From: Actinernus sp. WN-2022
Lineage: Eukaryota > Cnidaria > Anthozoa > Actiniaria > Actinernidae
DNA: 64,000 nt
Assembly (NCBI GenBank): GCA_030867875.1
Contig: JAOWCC010000286.1
Span: 1,736,001-1,800,000, forward strand
Direction of reading: 5' to 3'
The notes beneath the pieces were generated by a model. The model had not been told where the DNA came from. It saw nothing but the letters and a program-made list of their open reading frames with translations, and ran no database searches. The translations under genes and the position numbers were made by a program. Of the stretch, positions 43,477 through 53,214 are shown piece after piece. Position 1 is the first letter of the stretch. Each line of letters opens with the position of its first letter.

Positions 43477-46400
43477 TCAGTATTTTGAAAACCTTTTGAA
43501 TTTTCTAATGAGCTTGAAAAGTTCTTCCACATCTGACTGTTCTGGGATTGTGAAAGGTCCACTAATAAAACTTGGTACTGTAACTGGACCATAAAATATG
43601 TTAGAAATGTGTGCTTGGTCCACATCATCTCTTCTAGGCCAGTGGAAGGTTGTTGCCCCGACTTTATACAGAAACTTAAACTGGACACAATCCTGATCAG
43701 TGACATCCAAAACTCTGCCAATATAGAAATTCTTCACATAATCCACTGCATAATATTCTCCTTGTTGGATAGGCATCGGTGGAAGGGGAGAAAGCTTCTT
43801 CTGATGTAGTTCTTGTATCATCAACTTCCTGTATGCTGGAATGTGTGGCTGAGTTATCATGACACATCTGGTTGCCAAACATCTTGCAAATAGACAAGTA
43901 AAAACACCACAATCAAATGCATTCACTTGTTGGGGAATCTCACCAGGCTTGTTGGCATAGAAAGACCATTGGTTGATGTTGGTGGACATGTCTGTCTTCT
44001 GGAGGAATGTCATCATCTTTTTTACCTGTCTGGATGCTGTTGGCTTAACAAACAGCCCAGGCAAACTATCAAGGACAACAATGCTCTTTTCCTTTGGAAG
44101 CACCACTCCAAGGAACCAATGCTTACTGTGAGGACTGTTGCAAGGAAAAAATACTGCATCTTGCTGTAAGAGATTCCCTTTGCCTTGAAGAAGTTGTTCC
44201 ACTTTCCTTTTCCCCACTCCTTTCTCAAATACTTCCCATCTAAACACTTCAACACCAGTGCTTTCTGACTTGATCATTTGTAAGTATGAATCAATGACAA
44301 AATTTGAAAGCCATTTCGATTCATCCTGAGGCAAATTTCCTTCCAATTCTTTCAAGTCATTCAAATCAATTAATGAATCACCCTCAAAATCAACTCCTTC
44401 GCCCACAACCAATCGTACTAGAAAGCTACTACATGGATGAAGTTCAAAGTTAGCACATTGTTTGTTGAGACATTCTTTGATGTGATTAGGCAAGCCTAAT
44501 TCGATTTGGATATCATCATCACCATCACTGTCACCATCACTATTATTATCAACATTGCCATCATCATTATCATCAACATTTTCCTCATCCTCATCATTGC
44601 TGGTATCAACATTGTCATCAACATTTACAGCATCGTCTCCTTCAGTCTCAGAGACGGACATTTCACTGGAGAGATCTGAATTGTCACTTGACAAATCAAT
44701 TTCTTTATGTGTAGAGATCTGACTTGAGTACAGACGGCAATGTAGATGATCCCCATTTGTTGGGTCCAAGCAGTGGATCTTCTTTATTCCAGGAATAGGT
44801 TTTGCCTGTTTAAAGCATTCATCAAGTCCCAGTTTGCTGCTAGATTTGTCAATGTCTACATTTAGATACAGTTTAATGCTTATTGACTTACACATTTCCA
44901 TAGCAACTTTGGCAAATGCCTCGGCATTTAATACTTGTGGTACTTTTCTGGTTGACACTGCAGTCCACACAACTCTCTTTACGGTTCCTCCCAAGCCATC
45001 CACGACCCCCTTTCCATGTGAAGTGGCAAAAAAATGCCATTTAATCTTTATTCCTTGCCTCTGTAAAATGCTATAGAAATTTGCCATGTACCTGTTCTTA
45101 AATTGTGAATTGGGCCCATCTGAGAAGATATCAACTACCTTAACCTGTGGATACCTCTCTTTGACAAAAGTGTTGACCACAAGGTCCATAAAAACAGCAA
45201 TTGATTTTTTCTCATGGCTGTGGTCATCACTCACAATGACATGAGAGTTGCAGGTTGTTGTGTTGGCTGCATCTTTGACCCAAATGGCTACAGTGAACAA
45301 TGTTATCTGTTCTTGACTCCAGTGAGCGGCTTGTATTTCATCTTGGTACTGGCAGGTATAGTTTTCGGCAAAATCTACCTGCACAATGGCTTCATCTGCT
45401 TTCAACTGAGCAATGCGCTCTTCAAAAAAAGTTGATTGCTTCCTCTTTATGAAGACATGCACTAGAAAACTGGGGATTTGTCCTTCAAGACAGTTCAATG
45501 CCTCCTCAACAGTTCCCTCTTTCATCACTTTCTCCATCTTTTTAACAAGTTTTGGCTTGCCTTGTTTTGTTGCTATTGTATGGGTTACTCTTTCCCATTG
45601 ACTCCATTTAATAAGGTCATCAAGAGGGGCATCTTTCTTGACGTCTGCAAGCCAGTTTGGGCAGTTCGCACATTTACCCATCATACATTCTTCTGTGCTG
45701 CTGTCACACACCAGGTGGTCGACGAATGATCCAGAATAGGGAGGAAAACTTGACATCTCTTTACTTAGACTGTCACAAAGAATTTTACATTGTCATGATA
45801 CATACAAAGGCAAACTTCTCTTGGCATCGATGACTGGAGTAAAACATTTACTGGTCGCAGGGTACTAAATTTACTTAGGCTTATCTTGACATCAGGATTT
45901 TCTTTTACAAACAATCCAAATGTTTCTTTCAAAGACCATGTTAAGTGTCTCTTTTGAAGTTTTGACTTCTTTCCATCCTCTCTTACTATCACAAAGTCAC
46001 GGCGTCCTGGGGCTTGCCGAGATATTGAATCTTGAAAGTAGAATTTTTGAACACTCTGAACTGTGGATTCATCTATTTTCTTATTACCATTAGGTGATTG
46101 CTTGGTTTTGTCTGGCAATGAGAGACCACTAGACTTGGCAAGTTTTGATATGACTGCCTTTCTCTTTCTTGGGCTGTGGGGAAGATGAGAAGTAACTTTG
46201 TGCACTGCTTTTCCTAAAGCTTGAGAGATTTGTATGCGAATATGATATCATTAGGATCATGAGTAGGAGTTGGATTTCCTGTAGCAGCTCCTTTTTTCTT
46301 CAGCCTGTGTAATCTAACTCTTTCTCTGCATTTGATTCTCTCCTTTTCAGCTTCCAATGGACTCACAACTTTCTTTCTACTTGCACGTTTCCGCTCCCTG

Positions 46401-46504
46401 TCTTTTTCTTTATATGCTGCACATAAGTCTGCCTTTGCTGTTATTCTTTTTCGGTAATTTCTGGTTCTTTCTGCTCCATTTACAGGCTTTTTAAAGGGAT
46501 TCAT
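43477..46504 (-). pseudogene. Putative DDE transposase with C-terminal Ulp1-like protease (two frameshifts)
   Basis: Three consecutive ORFs (46504-46214, 46205-45765 and 45756-43477) appear to be one gene. A 2-bp TC slip near 46222 and a shift near 45770 separate them. The N-terminus is Lys/Arg-rich (NYRKRITAKAD, RERVRLHRLKKKG). The large part has VDFAENYTCQYQDE, IFSDGPNSQFKNRYMANFYS and SHGKGVVDGLGGTVKR, consistent with the acidic residues of an RNase-H-fold transposase. A very acidic Asp-rich linker follows (~44500-44640), then a Ulp1/C48 cysteine protease region: HWFLGVVLP, VVLDSLPG, and FDCGVFTCLF with the catalytic Cys. The transposase assignment is inferred; the Ulp1 assignment is firmer. 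Confidence 0.65.
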
Positions 46505-46745
46505 TTATGATAAAGTCAACAATACATTGTGCACTAGCAATGGAATTTTAATTTTGGTCAGCAGTATTCCCAAAGCTGCAGGCTCAGGTGCATGCTCACA
46601 GGTTAAGACTGCTGACCACATAATCCAGTAGTCATGTATAAAAGATACATATAATACCTATATTTAACATAATATAATCATTAACTGTACATCACAAAGA
46701 CTAAAGCTTATTTATTTGGTAGATTGGGATAATAACTCACACAGT

Positions 46746-47148
46746 GTAACGTCCGTGACGTTGATTGTAACGTCCGTGACGACCCTTTACAAGGATTCTG
46801 CAAAAAATACTAATAGAAATGAAATTGAAAACTATATTTTTAGTTAACATGTTCCCAAGGCTAAATAAATCTGGAGGAATTTTTGCGAAAAACGTTTAAA
46901 ATTCACAGGAATCTAGATTTAATGTGAATGTACTGGAAGTGTAGTTGTTTTTGTGTAACGTCCGTGACATACCTTTTCCTGTTTATTTTCTCTCTATCAA
47001 AATAGTCAAATTTGGAAACTAAATTACCCAGTCAACAAACTAATGTTTGTAAACACATATATTAAAGATAAGTTGCAAAAATCATTTTCATATATTATTA
47101 GTACAAGTTTAAATGGCTAAAATTGAGTCTGAATGTAACGTCCGTGAC
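46746..47148. repeat. Right subterminal 14-bp repeats GTAACGTCCGTGAC
   Basis: Perfect copies at 46746-46759, 46767-46780, 46955-46968 and 47135-47148, all in the orientation opposite to most of the left-end copies. The last one abuts the terminal inverted repeat. Candidate transposase-binding sites. Confidence 0.85.
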
Positions 47149-47295
47149 GGTGGAATTGCCCAATTACTCTATTGGAAGTACTCTATATTATGCAGTGTGT
47201 AGTTCTGTCAATCTTACCTGCCTAACGATAATGTAATCAATCAAGCCAAATGCCATCCTGTCCAGTTGTACAGATCGGTAACCAATCGTTGAAGT

Positions 47296-47910
47296 GCTTG
47301 GACGATGTTCTGAAGCTACCAGGAGATTCTTTAAGATAATTTTGAAGCATATTGAGTGGTTTTTAGTTTTTGTCAGAAATCCAAAAAATTTTGCCTACAC
47401 GGTCTGGCAAAAAAATCCAGATTTGATCATTTTTGAATATGTTCATTTTTTCTTTCCAATTCTTTCTCTAACTTAGTCCATTGATGTTAGGAAGCTACTT
47501 GGAGATTGTTTGAGATCATTTTGAAGCATATTGAGTGGTTTTTAGTTTTTGTCAGAAATTCAAGATTTTTCGCCTACCCGGTCTGGCCAAAATAGTCCAG
47601 ATTTGACCATTTTTGAAGATGTTCATTTTTTCTTTCCAATTCTTTCTCTAACTTAGTCCATTGATGTTAGGAAGCTACTTGGAGATTGTTTGAGATCATT
47701 TTGAAGCATATTGAGCGGTTTTTAGTTTTTGTCAGAAATTCAAGATTTTTCGCCTACCCGGTCTGGCCAAAATAATCCAGATTTGATCATTTTTGAAGAT
47801 GTTCATTTTTTCTCTCCAACTTAGTCCAGTGAAGTTCTGAAGCTACCAGGAGATTGTTTGTTTTTCTTTCCAATTCTTTCTCTAACTTAGTCCATTGATG
47901 TTAGGAAGCT
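47296..47910. repeat. 180-bp host tandem repeat, left part
   Basis: Units begin TTAGGAAGCTACTTGGAGAT at 47487, 47667 and 47901, plus partial ones. Each includes GAAGCATATTGAGTGGTTTT and GCCTACCCGGTCTGGCCAAA. The array is interrupted by element 2 and resumes at 62693. Confidence 0.9.
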
Positions 47911-47915
47911 ACTTG
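47911..47915 (+). repeat. Target-site duplication ACTTG, left
   Basis: ACTTG precedes the terminal AG of element 2 and is repeated at 62693-62697. The intact host repeat elsewhere reads AAGCTACTTGGAGATTG, so the five bases were duplicated on insertion. Confidence 0.9.
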
Positions 47916-48202
47916 AGTAGTATATAAAGTAGCGGTTCTGGGACAGCGTCAACAAATACAACGAACCGATGCAACAAAAAAAGCAACAAAGAGCAACAAA
48001 CGGCTGGGACAGCGTCAACAAATACAACGAACCGATGCAACAAAAAAAAGAAAAACAACAACATATGACACAAGAAAAAACAACGTATAATAAGACCCTC
48101 ATTTTTTCGTTGTATTTTTTACATTTCAACGTCCTATTAGAGAAACGTGTTTATAAGGTATTATTTACTACTATCGTATTTATGCATTACATTAAAGGAT
48201 TG
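47916..48202 (+). repeat. Terminal inverted repeat, left (287 bp)
   Basis: Begins AGTAGTATATAAAGTAGCGG and ends ATTAAAGGATTG. It contains a 66-bp direct duplication (TGGGACAGCGTCAACAAATA at ~47939 and ~48005). The reverse complement at 62406-62692 appears identical. The ORF within it is chance. Confidence 0.93.
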
Positions 48203-48299
48203 GAGCAGTTTTGTTGTACTATTTTTTTTCGTTGTATTTTTACATTTTAACACCCTATTAGATAAGTGATTACTATGCAGTATATCGATCTCTTCCACT

Positions 48300-48986
48300 A
48301 TGGATAGCATATCGTGCCTTCCCATAGAAATCTTAGTCAAGATAGTAGAGCATGCAGGCCCAGAATCATTCGCAAGCATCGCAAGGACATCGAAACACCT
48401 AAACTGCGCCGCATCTCTCATGTGCTACAAAAATGTAGACCAAGAGTTCCGTAAACGAGTACTCACTTTCGGTCTTAGGTCTACTCGTAACGACAACGAT
48501 CGAGACAATTTGGCTAGGACTTTCGGTATTTCCGCAAACTACATCGATGATAGCTTTCCTCTTGTCTACGCCAGTGAATATGGTAATCTTAACGTTATTA
48601 AGTGGCTCATTAAGCACTTATGGTTCGATAAAATGGATGGACACACCGATTACGTTCTATGCGCTGCCTGTAAGGATGGCCGTCTTGATATCGTTAAGTG
48701 GCTCACTAAGCACTTCCAGTTCACCAAAGAGGATAAAGCCGTCGGGTTTGCTATACTAGATGCCTGTAGGAATGGCCATCTCAATACCGTTAAGTGGCTC
48801 ATTCGACGCTTTCAGATAACTATGGAGTATAAATACGTTCATCATGCTCTACTATGCGCCTGTAGCAAAGATCATCTTAATACCGCTAAATGGATCATTG
48901 AGTGGCTCATTAAGCGCTCCCAGCTCACCATAGAGGACGAAAACGCTCTACTAGATTACTACATAAATGCTTATGCTACCACATAG
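48300..48986 (+). CDS. F-box and ankyrin-repeat protein
   Basis: 228 residues. An F-box-like start (ISCLPIEILVKIVEHAGPES, residues 4-23) is followed from ~85 by four ankyrin-type repeats of ~33 residues, with the recurring GNLNVIKWLIKH, GRLDIVKWLTKHF, GHLNTVKWLIRRF and DHLNTAKWIIEW. In poxviruses and giant viruses, ankyrin plus F-box proteins recruit targets to SCF ubiquitin ligases; the same role here is inference. Repeats read VKWL as in NCLDV ankyrin proteins. It is the leftmost gene, just inside the terminal repeat, with TATATCG 11-17 nt before the ATG. Not part of the core Polinton set. Confidence 0.8.
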   Translation: MDSISCLPIEILVKIVEHAGPESFASIARTSKHLNCAASLMCYKNVDQEFRKRVLTFGLRSTRNDNDRDNLARTFGISANYIDDSFPLVYASEYGNLNVIKWLIKHLWFDKMDGHTDYVLCAACKDGRLDIVKWLTKHFQFTKEDKAVGFAILDACRNGHLNTVKWLIRRFQITMEYKYVHHALLCACSKDHLNTAKWIIEWLIKRSQLTIEDENALLDYYINAYATT

Positions 48987-49040
48987 GATCTCTCGCAACG
49001 TCCAAATTGTCCCTAGGCATTCTTACACCTAAGGGTGATT

Positions 49041-50411
49041 CTATTCTGACGAATATCTTACGACCCCAATGCTATCATGGTTCTGCGTTAGTCCGGTGAC
49101 TTCCTCTACTATCATACTCGAGGTAACGTAACTATTCCACGGAGCATTTTGATTATTGAATATCTTATTGAGCGTAACGGTTCCTGTGTCTTTCACTTTT
49201 ATCTGTAATTTATATGTATGTGGTGTCTTATTGAATGGAACATGGAAACCCTTATGGGACACACAGGCAAGAGTTTCTGGATTGATTGCTAATTGTGCGC
49301 CGAAGCTAGCTTTGTTACGGGTTTGAACGACATTATTTGGTAACGAATTCACGCTGATGTAAGATATTAATCCCTGACCTGTGGTTACGACCCATCGAAA
49401 CCATACGTTAGCTCCTCCCGTATCGCATCCAAGGTAAAGCGTACATGACAACCGAATTAAATTCGTTGTGCTCTTGGGATATATTACGATGAAGAAGTGT
49501 GGTAGGTCTCCCCACTCCATATCGTCGTGGCGCCATACGTTTGAAATTTCCTTTGCTATATAAGTGACTGTCTTGATAGGAACCAAGTTACGCACTCTTT
49601 GCTTAATAATGTACTCGTTATCATCAAAGACGGTAGGATTCACGAAAGTGTTTACGTTTAATGCTCCAGCAATAATGGCAATGTACATAGACACTATTTG
49701 ATTAGATGATTGATCATGTGCGACTGTGAAGGATAGTCTACCTGTATGGGTACTCGTGGTTATGCTAAGCTCTTTAAAAGCCGCATATGAGGATCCTCCT
49801 ATTCTACCACTTTTTTCTGTGTTCGATACGAACCCCAAGTTTTGCTCAATTGATAAAGGACCCAATGTTAGGATTCCAAGATTTGCATAAATTTCAAGCC
49901 TAATCGTGTATGTGCTATTGCTTTTTAATCCGTGGTTTGAGTCGTCGTGGATTGGTAGAGTCATGGTTAACTTTTCTACCGATTTAGGTGAGAAGGTTTC
50001 AAAGATCTTAAAACCCTGGTGCTCCGAAGGAACTATACCCACTACTGAGGCTGTATCCTTAATGATTAGGAATGTGGTTACGCTGCTTGATGACGCCCAA
50101 TTATTAGAATCCATAAGGAATTTACCACAATTGAAGGTCAGATTACTATACATAACACCAGACCCGTGGATGCCTCTATCTCCTTTCGGACCTGTGTCGC
50201 CTTTGCCCCCTTGGATACCAGCATCTCCTTTTGGACCTGTATCTCCTCTTACCCCTTGAATGCCAACATCTCCTTTCGGACCTCCATCTCCTTTTAGCCC
50301 TTGGATGCCTCTATCTCCTTTTGGACCTTGGAGACCTGGATCACCTCTAACACCTTTTAACCCATCCTTCGGATCTTGTTCTTTGTCATCCAAATCATTG
50401 AAAATGCCCAT
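49041..50411 (-). CDS. Collagen-like protein, fibre candidate
   Basis: 456 residues. Residues ~17-84 are about 22 Gly-X-Y triplets (GDPGLQGPKGDRGIQG-type, Lys-Gly-Asp rich). The remaining ~370 residues form a beta-rich, Ser/Thr/Asn-rich region (RIGGSSYAAFKELSITTSTH) without signal peptide or membrane segment. A collagen stalk plus globular head suggests a virion fibre or surface protein, as in some giant viruses and phages; inferred from architecture only. It diverges from the gene at 50485 across a 73-bp spacer holding CCTATTAGAG. TATTAATATAAG precedes the ATG directly. Confidence 0.7.
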   Translation of the reverse strand: MGIFNDLDDKEQDPKDGLKGVRGDPGLQGPKGDRGIQGLKGDGGPKGDVGIQGVRGDTGPKGDAGIQGGKGDTGPKGDRGIHGSGVMYSNLTFNCGKFLMDSNNWASSSSVTTFLIIKDTASVVGIVPSEHQGFKIFETFSPKSVEKLTMTLPIHDDSNHGLKSNSTYTIRLEIYANLGILTLGPLSIEQNLGFVSNTEKSGRIGGSSYAAFKELSITTSTHTGRLSFTVAHDQSSNQIVSMYIAIIAGALNVNTFVNPTVFDDNEYIIKQRVRNLVPIKTVTYIAKEISNVWRHDDMEWGDLPHFFIVIYPKSTTNLIRLSCTLYLGCDTGGANVWFRWVVTTGQGLISYISVNSLPNNVVQTRNKASFGAQLAINPETLACVSHKGFHVPFNKTPHTYKLQIKVKDTGTVTLNKIFNNQNAPWNSYVTSSMIVEEVTGLTQNHDSIGVVRYSSE

Positions 50412-50484
50412 CTTATATTAATATCCCCACAAAAATTCCTATTAGAGGAGCGCTAATACAAGTATATGTGAAGGGTCTGACGGT

Positions 50485-51105
50485 ATGGATCAAAAATCAT
50501 TCGAGGACCTCTACAGGATTGTCGTGACTGAGTGCGATCTTCTTAAGTCAGAGCCAGAGCCGGAGCCAGAGCCAGAGCAGCCCATGCCTCCCATAGATCG
50601 AAAATTATTGGATGACATCTACAGGATTGTCAATGGGCCGACTGCGTACGATCACATTAAGGTGCTAAACGAGTCAAGGGCACCCAACACGGCGGACACG
50701 ATAGACGAGTCAGAGGAGCACGACGTGGCGGACACGATAGACGAACCACCTCCCACATACCATCGTTGTGAGGATAGGAGCCACCCCACAAAATTCTTGA
50801 GTTATAGCCGATTCGGATGGATTGACCAACTCGAGCGGGAGTCGATTCTTAACCTATTTAGTCAGGTCGTACGCGCCTTTACTTTATTGTTTTGTGACGA
50901 ACAGCGACTCCCAAAGCTTTCGTTCATATTCAGAAAAATGTTTGAGCTCCGCGGAGATCGTGAGCGGGCGGCCCTATGTGGTGGAATAGAACTCGGCGTT
51001 AAGGCACAAAAGAAATACGATAAGATCTGGCACCGCATTAGCAATTGGATAGAACAGGATAGGTTTCATAATGTAAACGAAACCGACCTCCTCCCCGCTC
51101 AATAA
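50485..51105 (+). CDS. Unrecognised protein with PPxY motif and Glu-Pro repeat
   Basis: 206 residues. Residues 1-15 and ~38-50 are two copies of a short motif (SFEDLYRIV; LLDDIYRIV). Between them lies an EPEPEPEPE run. A PPTY core within EPPPTYHR at ~88-95 fits the PPxY consensus that binds WW domains of Nedd4-type ubiquitin ligases, used as a late-budding motif by several viruses. The C-terminal half is helical (LNLFSQVVRAFTLLF). No family was recognised. It ends 1 nt before the convergent gene on the minus strand. Confidence 0.6.
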   Translation: MDQKSFEDLYRIVVTECDLLKSEPEPEPEPEQPMPPIDRKLLDDIYRIVNGPTAYDHIKVLNESRAPNTADTIDESEEHDVADTIDEPPPTYHRCEDRSHPTKFLSYSRFGWIDQLERESILNLFSQVVRAFTLLFCDEQRLPKLSFIFRKMFELRGDRERAALCGGIELGVKAQKKYDKIWHRISNWIEQDRFHNVNETDLLPAQ

Positions 51106-51687
51106 TTAAGCGAGTTTGTTTCGCATTTCTTCCGTTACTTCCTTGCGAATGCGGGCTTCCAAGTCGGTCAGGGTCGATTTTGTACCCCGCGTTTTTTGGC
51201 GAATCTCCTGCCTCATCGCCTCGTATTTCTCGTACTCTGAGAGGATGAGTGTGAACTCTTTATCATCAATCTTATTGTCCTGGAGGGCCTTAGAGACCAA
51301 ACCACGCACCGTGTTTAACGTAGCCTTACCACAAGCCAGCGTCTGCTCGTGCTTGATCAATTTCTGAGCGAGTCGTTTGGAAGCAGCAGTCGAAGAGACC
51401 GATATGAGCCCAAAGAGTCCACCACCACCCCCCAAAGGAACCCCAACCAGGATCCCGAGACCAGAAAGGCTGGTGGCTAGACCGGAAACACCGAGCACAA
51501 CGCTCAGACTCCCAGTGATCACAGCAAGCCCTCGAACAAGAGCACAGGCGCGTGAGTATTTCTTACGAATACCTGCGGAAGTCTTTATAGCGTTCTCGAG
51601 GGAGGTCTGTACGTCACAGATTTTTCGAAGGCGAAATGTTTGCCCCTCGTCGTTAGCGGAGAGTGTGGGGTAAATGCTAGATTCCAT
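51106..51687 (-). CDS. Membrane-hairpin protein of Polintons
   Basis: The open frame starts at 51753, but the ATG at 51687 (MESSIYPTLSANDE, residue 23 of the ORF) is preceded directly by TATTATATAGCGCT, the start-proximal motif of this element. It is therefore preferred, giving 193 residues. The middle (~60-115) is strongly hydrophobic and Gly-rich with two membrane segments (GLAVITGSLSVVLGVSGLAT; GILVGVPLGGGGGLFGLISV). The C-terminus is a charged coiled-coil. A similar protein seems common in invertebrate Polintons (memory), function unknown, perhaps virion entry or membrane action. It lies just downstream of the ATPase gene. Confidence 0.65.
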   Translation of the reverse strand: MESSIYPTLSANDEGQTFRLRKICDVQTSLENAIKTSAGIRKKYSRACALVRGLAVITGSLSVVLGVSGLATSLSGLGILVGVPLGGGGGLFGLISVSSTAASKRLAQKLIKHEQTLACGKATLNTVRGLVSKALQDNKIDDKEFTLILSEYEKYEAMRQEIRQKTRGTKSTLTDLEARIRKEVTEEMRNKLA

Positions 51688-51739
51688 AGCGCTATATAAT
51701 ATGTTAGAATAATTTTGATGTCTTTGTGGGTCTTCAGCG

Positions 51740-52384
51740 TTAAAGAGGCCCATGAAAGTTTCGCGTCACCCGTTTCTTAGGCTTATCAACGCAAAGGAAG
51801 GAGAATGGTTGGCAGGTCGCTTTCTCGTATTGTTCAGGTGTCACTCCAAGTTCGCTTCCAATACAGTTCTTCTCACGTTTGGTTGGGAAGTCTGCTATAT
51901 AGTAATGCGAACAATTTAACCGAATCGTCTTTGGGGTGGCAAAGAAGGTCTGTGATAAGTATATCGGGCTACAGTTCTTATGGCGACCACCCGTGAAGTA
52001 TTCCACAATAGGCTTCTGGTTCTTTTCCGTGATGAAGTCGTCGAAGATAACAACCTTCTGGGATTCTTGATCGAGGGTCTGTAGAGGTTTGATATCGCCG
52101 ATGTCGCTGCTACCCTCCAGAATGGGGTACCCAACCTTCTCACTTAACTCACCGAAAAGGGTATAAAGATCGCGATACTTCTCTTGATCGAGATTGCGGG
52201 CATATAGATATATCTTATCGTAGTACAAAAGCGGGACGCGGAGCATGTGAATGAGCAAGTTTGTCTTCCCACCCCCCGAGGGGGCAGCGATAAGCATTCG
52301 GAAAGGCTCGCTAGGCATGAAAGGGTAGAGCTGCTTAAACTTCGTGATTGCGTCCTTCCCACCATCATAGTTCGGAATCTCCAT
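51740..52384 (-). CDS. DNA-packaging ATPase (A32-like)
   Basis: 214 residues. Walker A is APSGGGKTNLL at residues 34-44; Walker B is KVVIFDDFI at ~111-119, followed by a sensor-like SPIYLSQTFFATPKTIR. This is the compact form of the packaging ATPase found in Polintons, virophages and adintoviruses. It would pump the genome into capsids. The ATG follows TATATAGCT (minus strand). Divergent from the structural cluster starting at 52438, with a 53-bp shared spacer containing a duplicated TATTTCAACTAAGTT. Confidence 0.92.
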   Translation of the reverse strand: MEIPNYDGGKDAITKFKQLYPFMPSEPFRMLIAAPSGGGKTNLLIHMLRVPLLYYDKIYLYARNLDQEKYRDLYTLFGELSEKVGYPILEGSSDIGDIKPLQTLDQESQKVVIFDDFITEKNQKPIVEYFTGGRHKNCSPIYLSQTFFATPKTIRLNCSHYYIADFPTKREKNCIGSELGVTPEQYEKATCQPFSFLCVDKPKKRVTRNFHGPL

Positions 52385-52437
52385 AGCTATATATTTATTT
52401 CAACTAAGTTGATTTTTATTTCAACTAAGTTATAGAT

Positions 52438-53202
52438 ATGGACCTCGAAGCTTTTCAGCTACATGCTCTTCCTCAGATAGAGGCGGGATGGATGGTCAAT
52501 CTTGTTCATAGCACCTTAAAGAAGGAGGAACACGCCAGGCAAGATACTTATGAAAAACAGAAGAAAGCCTTTGAGCCCCTCATCGAGGAACTTGAAGAGC
52601 TACGGGAAGAGGTCATCGAAGCCGCTGCGCCACCGGTCGTGCCGGCACTTCCCGCGCCTCCAGAACAACAAGCCTTGCCTGCCCCTGCGGCACCAGCACC
52701 TGTAAGACTTGTTGTGGAACCCAACCAAGGTTTCACCCCCGAAGAGCTGCAGATGCTAAACGAGTCAGGGCTACCAACACCAAACGAAGCCTTTCAACGA
52801 GGTACTGAGAAGGAAGCTCGAATCGCTGCGGCAAACCTGAATAAAAAACTCGGTGGGAAGAAGAGCAAGACAAAGGTCGGGTCGCCGCAAAGAGCGGAAA
52901 TTGATAAAAAAATCGCACTTAATAAGAAGTTTGTGAAGAGGGCGGAAACTATTTTTGATGGTCGAGCGACCATACATCCACAGCAAGGTCAAGGCGTACG
53001 ACGTAAGCGAGGCGGAACCATATACTATACCGGCCCGGGCGACCTGCTTGATCGGTTGGAGATCCTCGGAGGTTCCATAAAGGGTGGAAATACGAGTCGG
53101 CAAGTGAAGCAAGAGGTTTCTGACATAGCACACAAGCTACGCGACCTCGGGGAGGTTACCAACGACCAACTCATAGCCCTCTTGCACGATTATGTGACCT
53201 AG
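52438..53202 (+). CDS. Structural-module protein with coiled coil and Pro/Ala linker
   Basis: 254 residues: N-terminal helix (MDLEAFQLHALPQIEAGWMV), coiled coil at ~40-62 (FEPLIEELEELREEVIEAAA), Pro/Ala linker at ~63-100, basic region at ~140-190 and a C-terminal helical part (KLRDLGEVTNDQLIALLHDY). The last segment is familiar from Polinton ORFs placed directly before the penton gene, but no function is known. TTATAGAT immediately precedes the ATG. First gene of a rightward cluster of seven. Confidence 0.6.
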   Translation: MDLEAFQLHALPQIEAGWMVNLVHSTLKKEEHARQDTYEKQKKAFEPLIEELEELREEVIEAAAPPVVPALPAPPEQQALPAPAAPAPVRLVVEPNQGFTPEELQMLNESGLPTPNEAFQRGTEKEARIAAANLNKKLGGKKSKTKVGSPQRAEIDKKIALNKKFVKRAETIFDGRATIHPQQGQGVRRKRGGTIYYTGPGDLLDRLEILGGSIKGGNTSRQVKQEVSDIAHKLRDLGEVTNDQLIALLHDYVT

Positions 53203-53214
53203 AATATAGGCACT

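Larger units (their letters stand above)
35110..47167. mobile_element. 12-kb DNA transposon, nuclease/CXC and transposase/Ulp1 genes
   Basis: The ends are an 18-bp perfect inverted repeat, GTAATTGGGCAATTCCAC (35110-35127) and its complement (47150-47167). Inside both ends lie GTAACGTCCGTGAC repeats in mirrored orientation. The cargo is a + strand three-exon gene (37272-42275) and a - strand transposase-like gene (46504-43477). TCT on both sides is a possible 3-bp target duplication but could be chance. 785-bp inverted arms inside suggest a second element nested in the first. The family is uncertain; DDE transposase plus Ulp1-like protease and CXC domains recall KDZ-type and other large eukaryotic transposons. 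Confidence 0.7.

Noticed and set aside
47969..48250. Lys/Gln-rich ORF at the left end and its twin at 62403-62639
   Set aside because: Both lie in the terminal inverted repeat and arise from its internal duplication; no gene-like composition.
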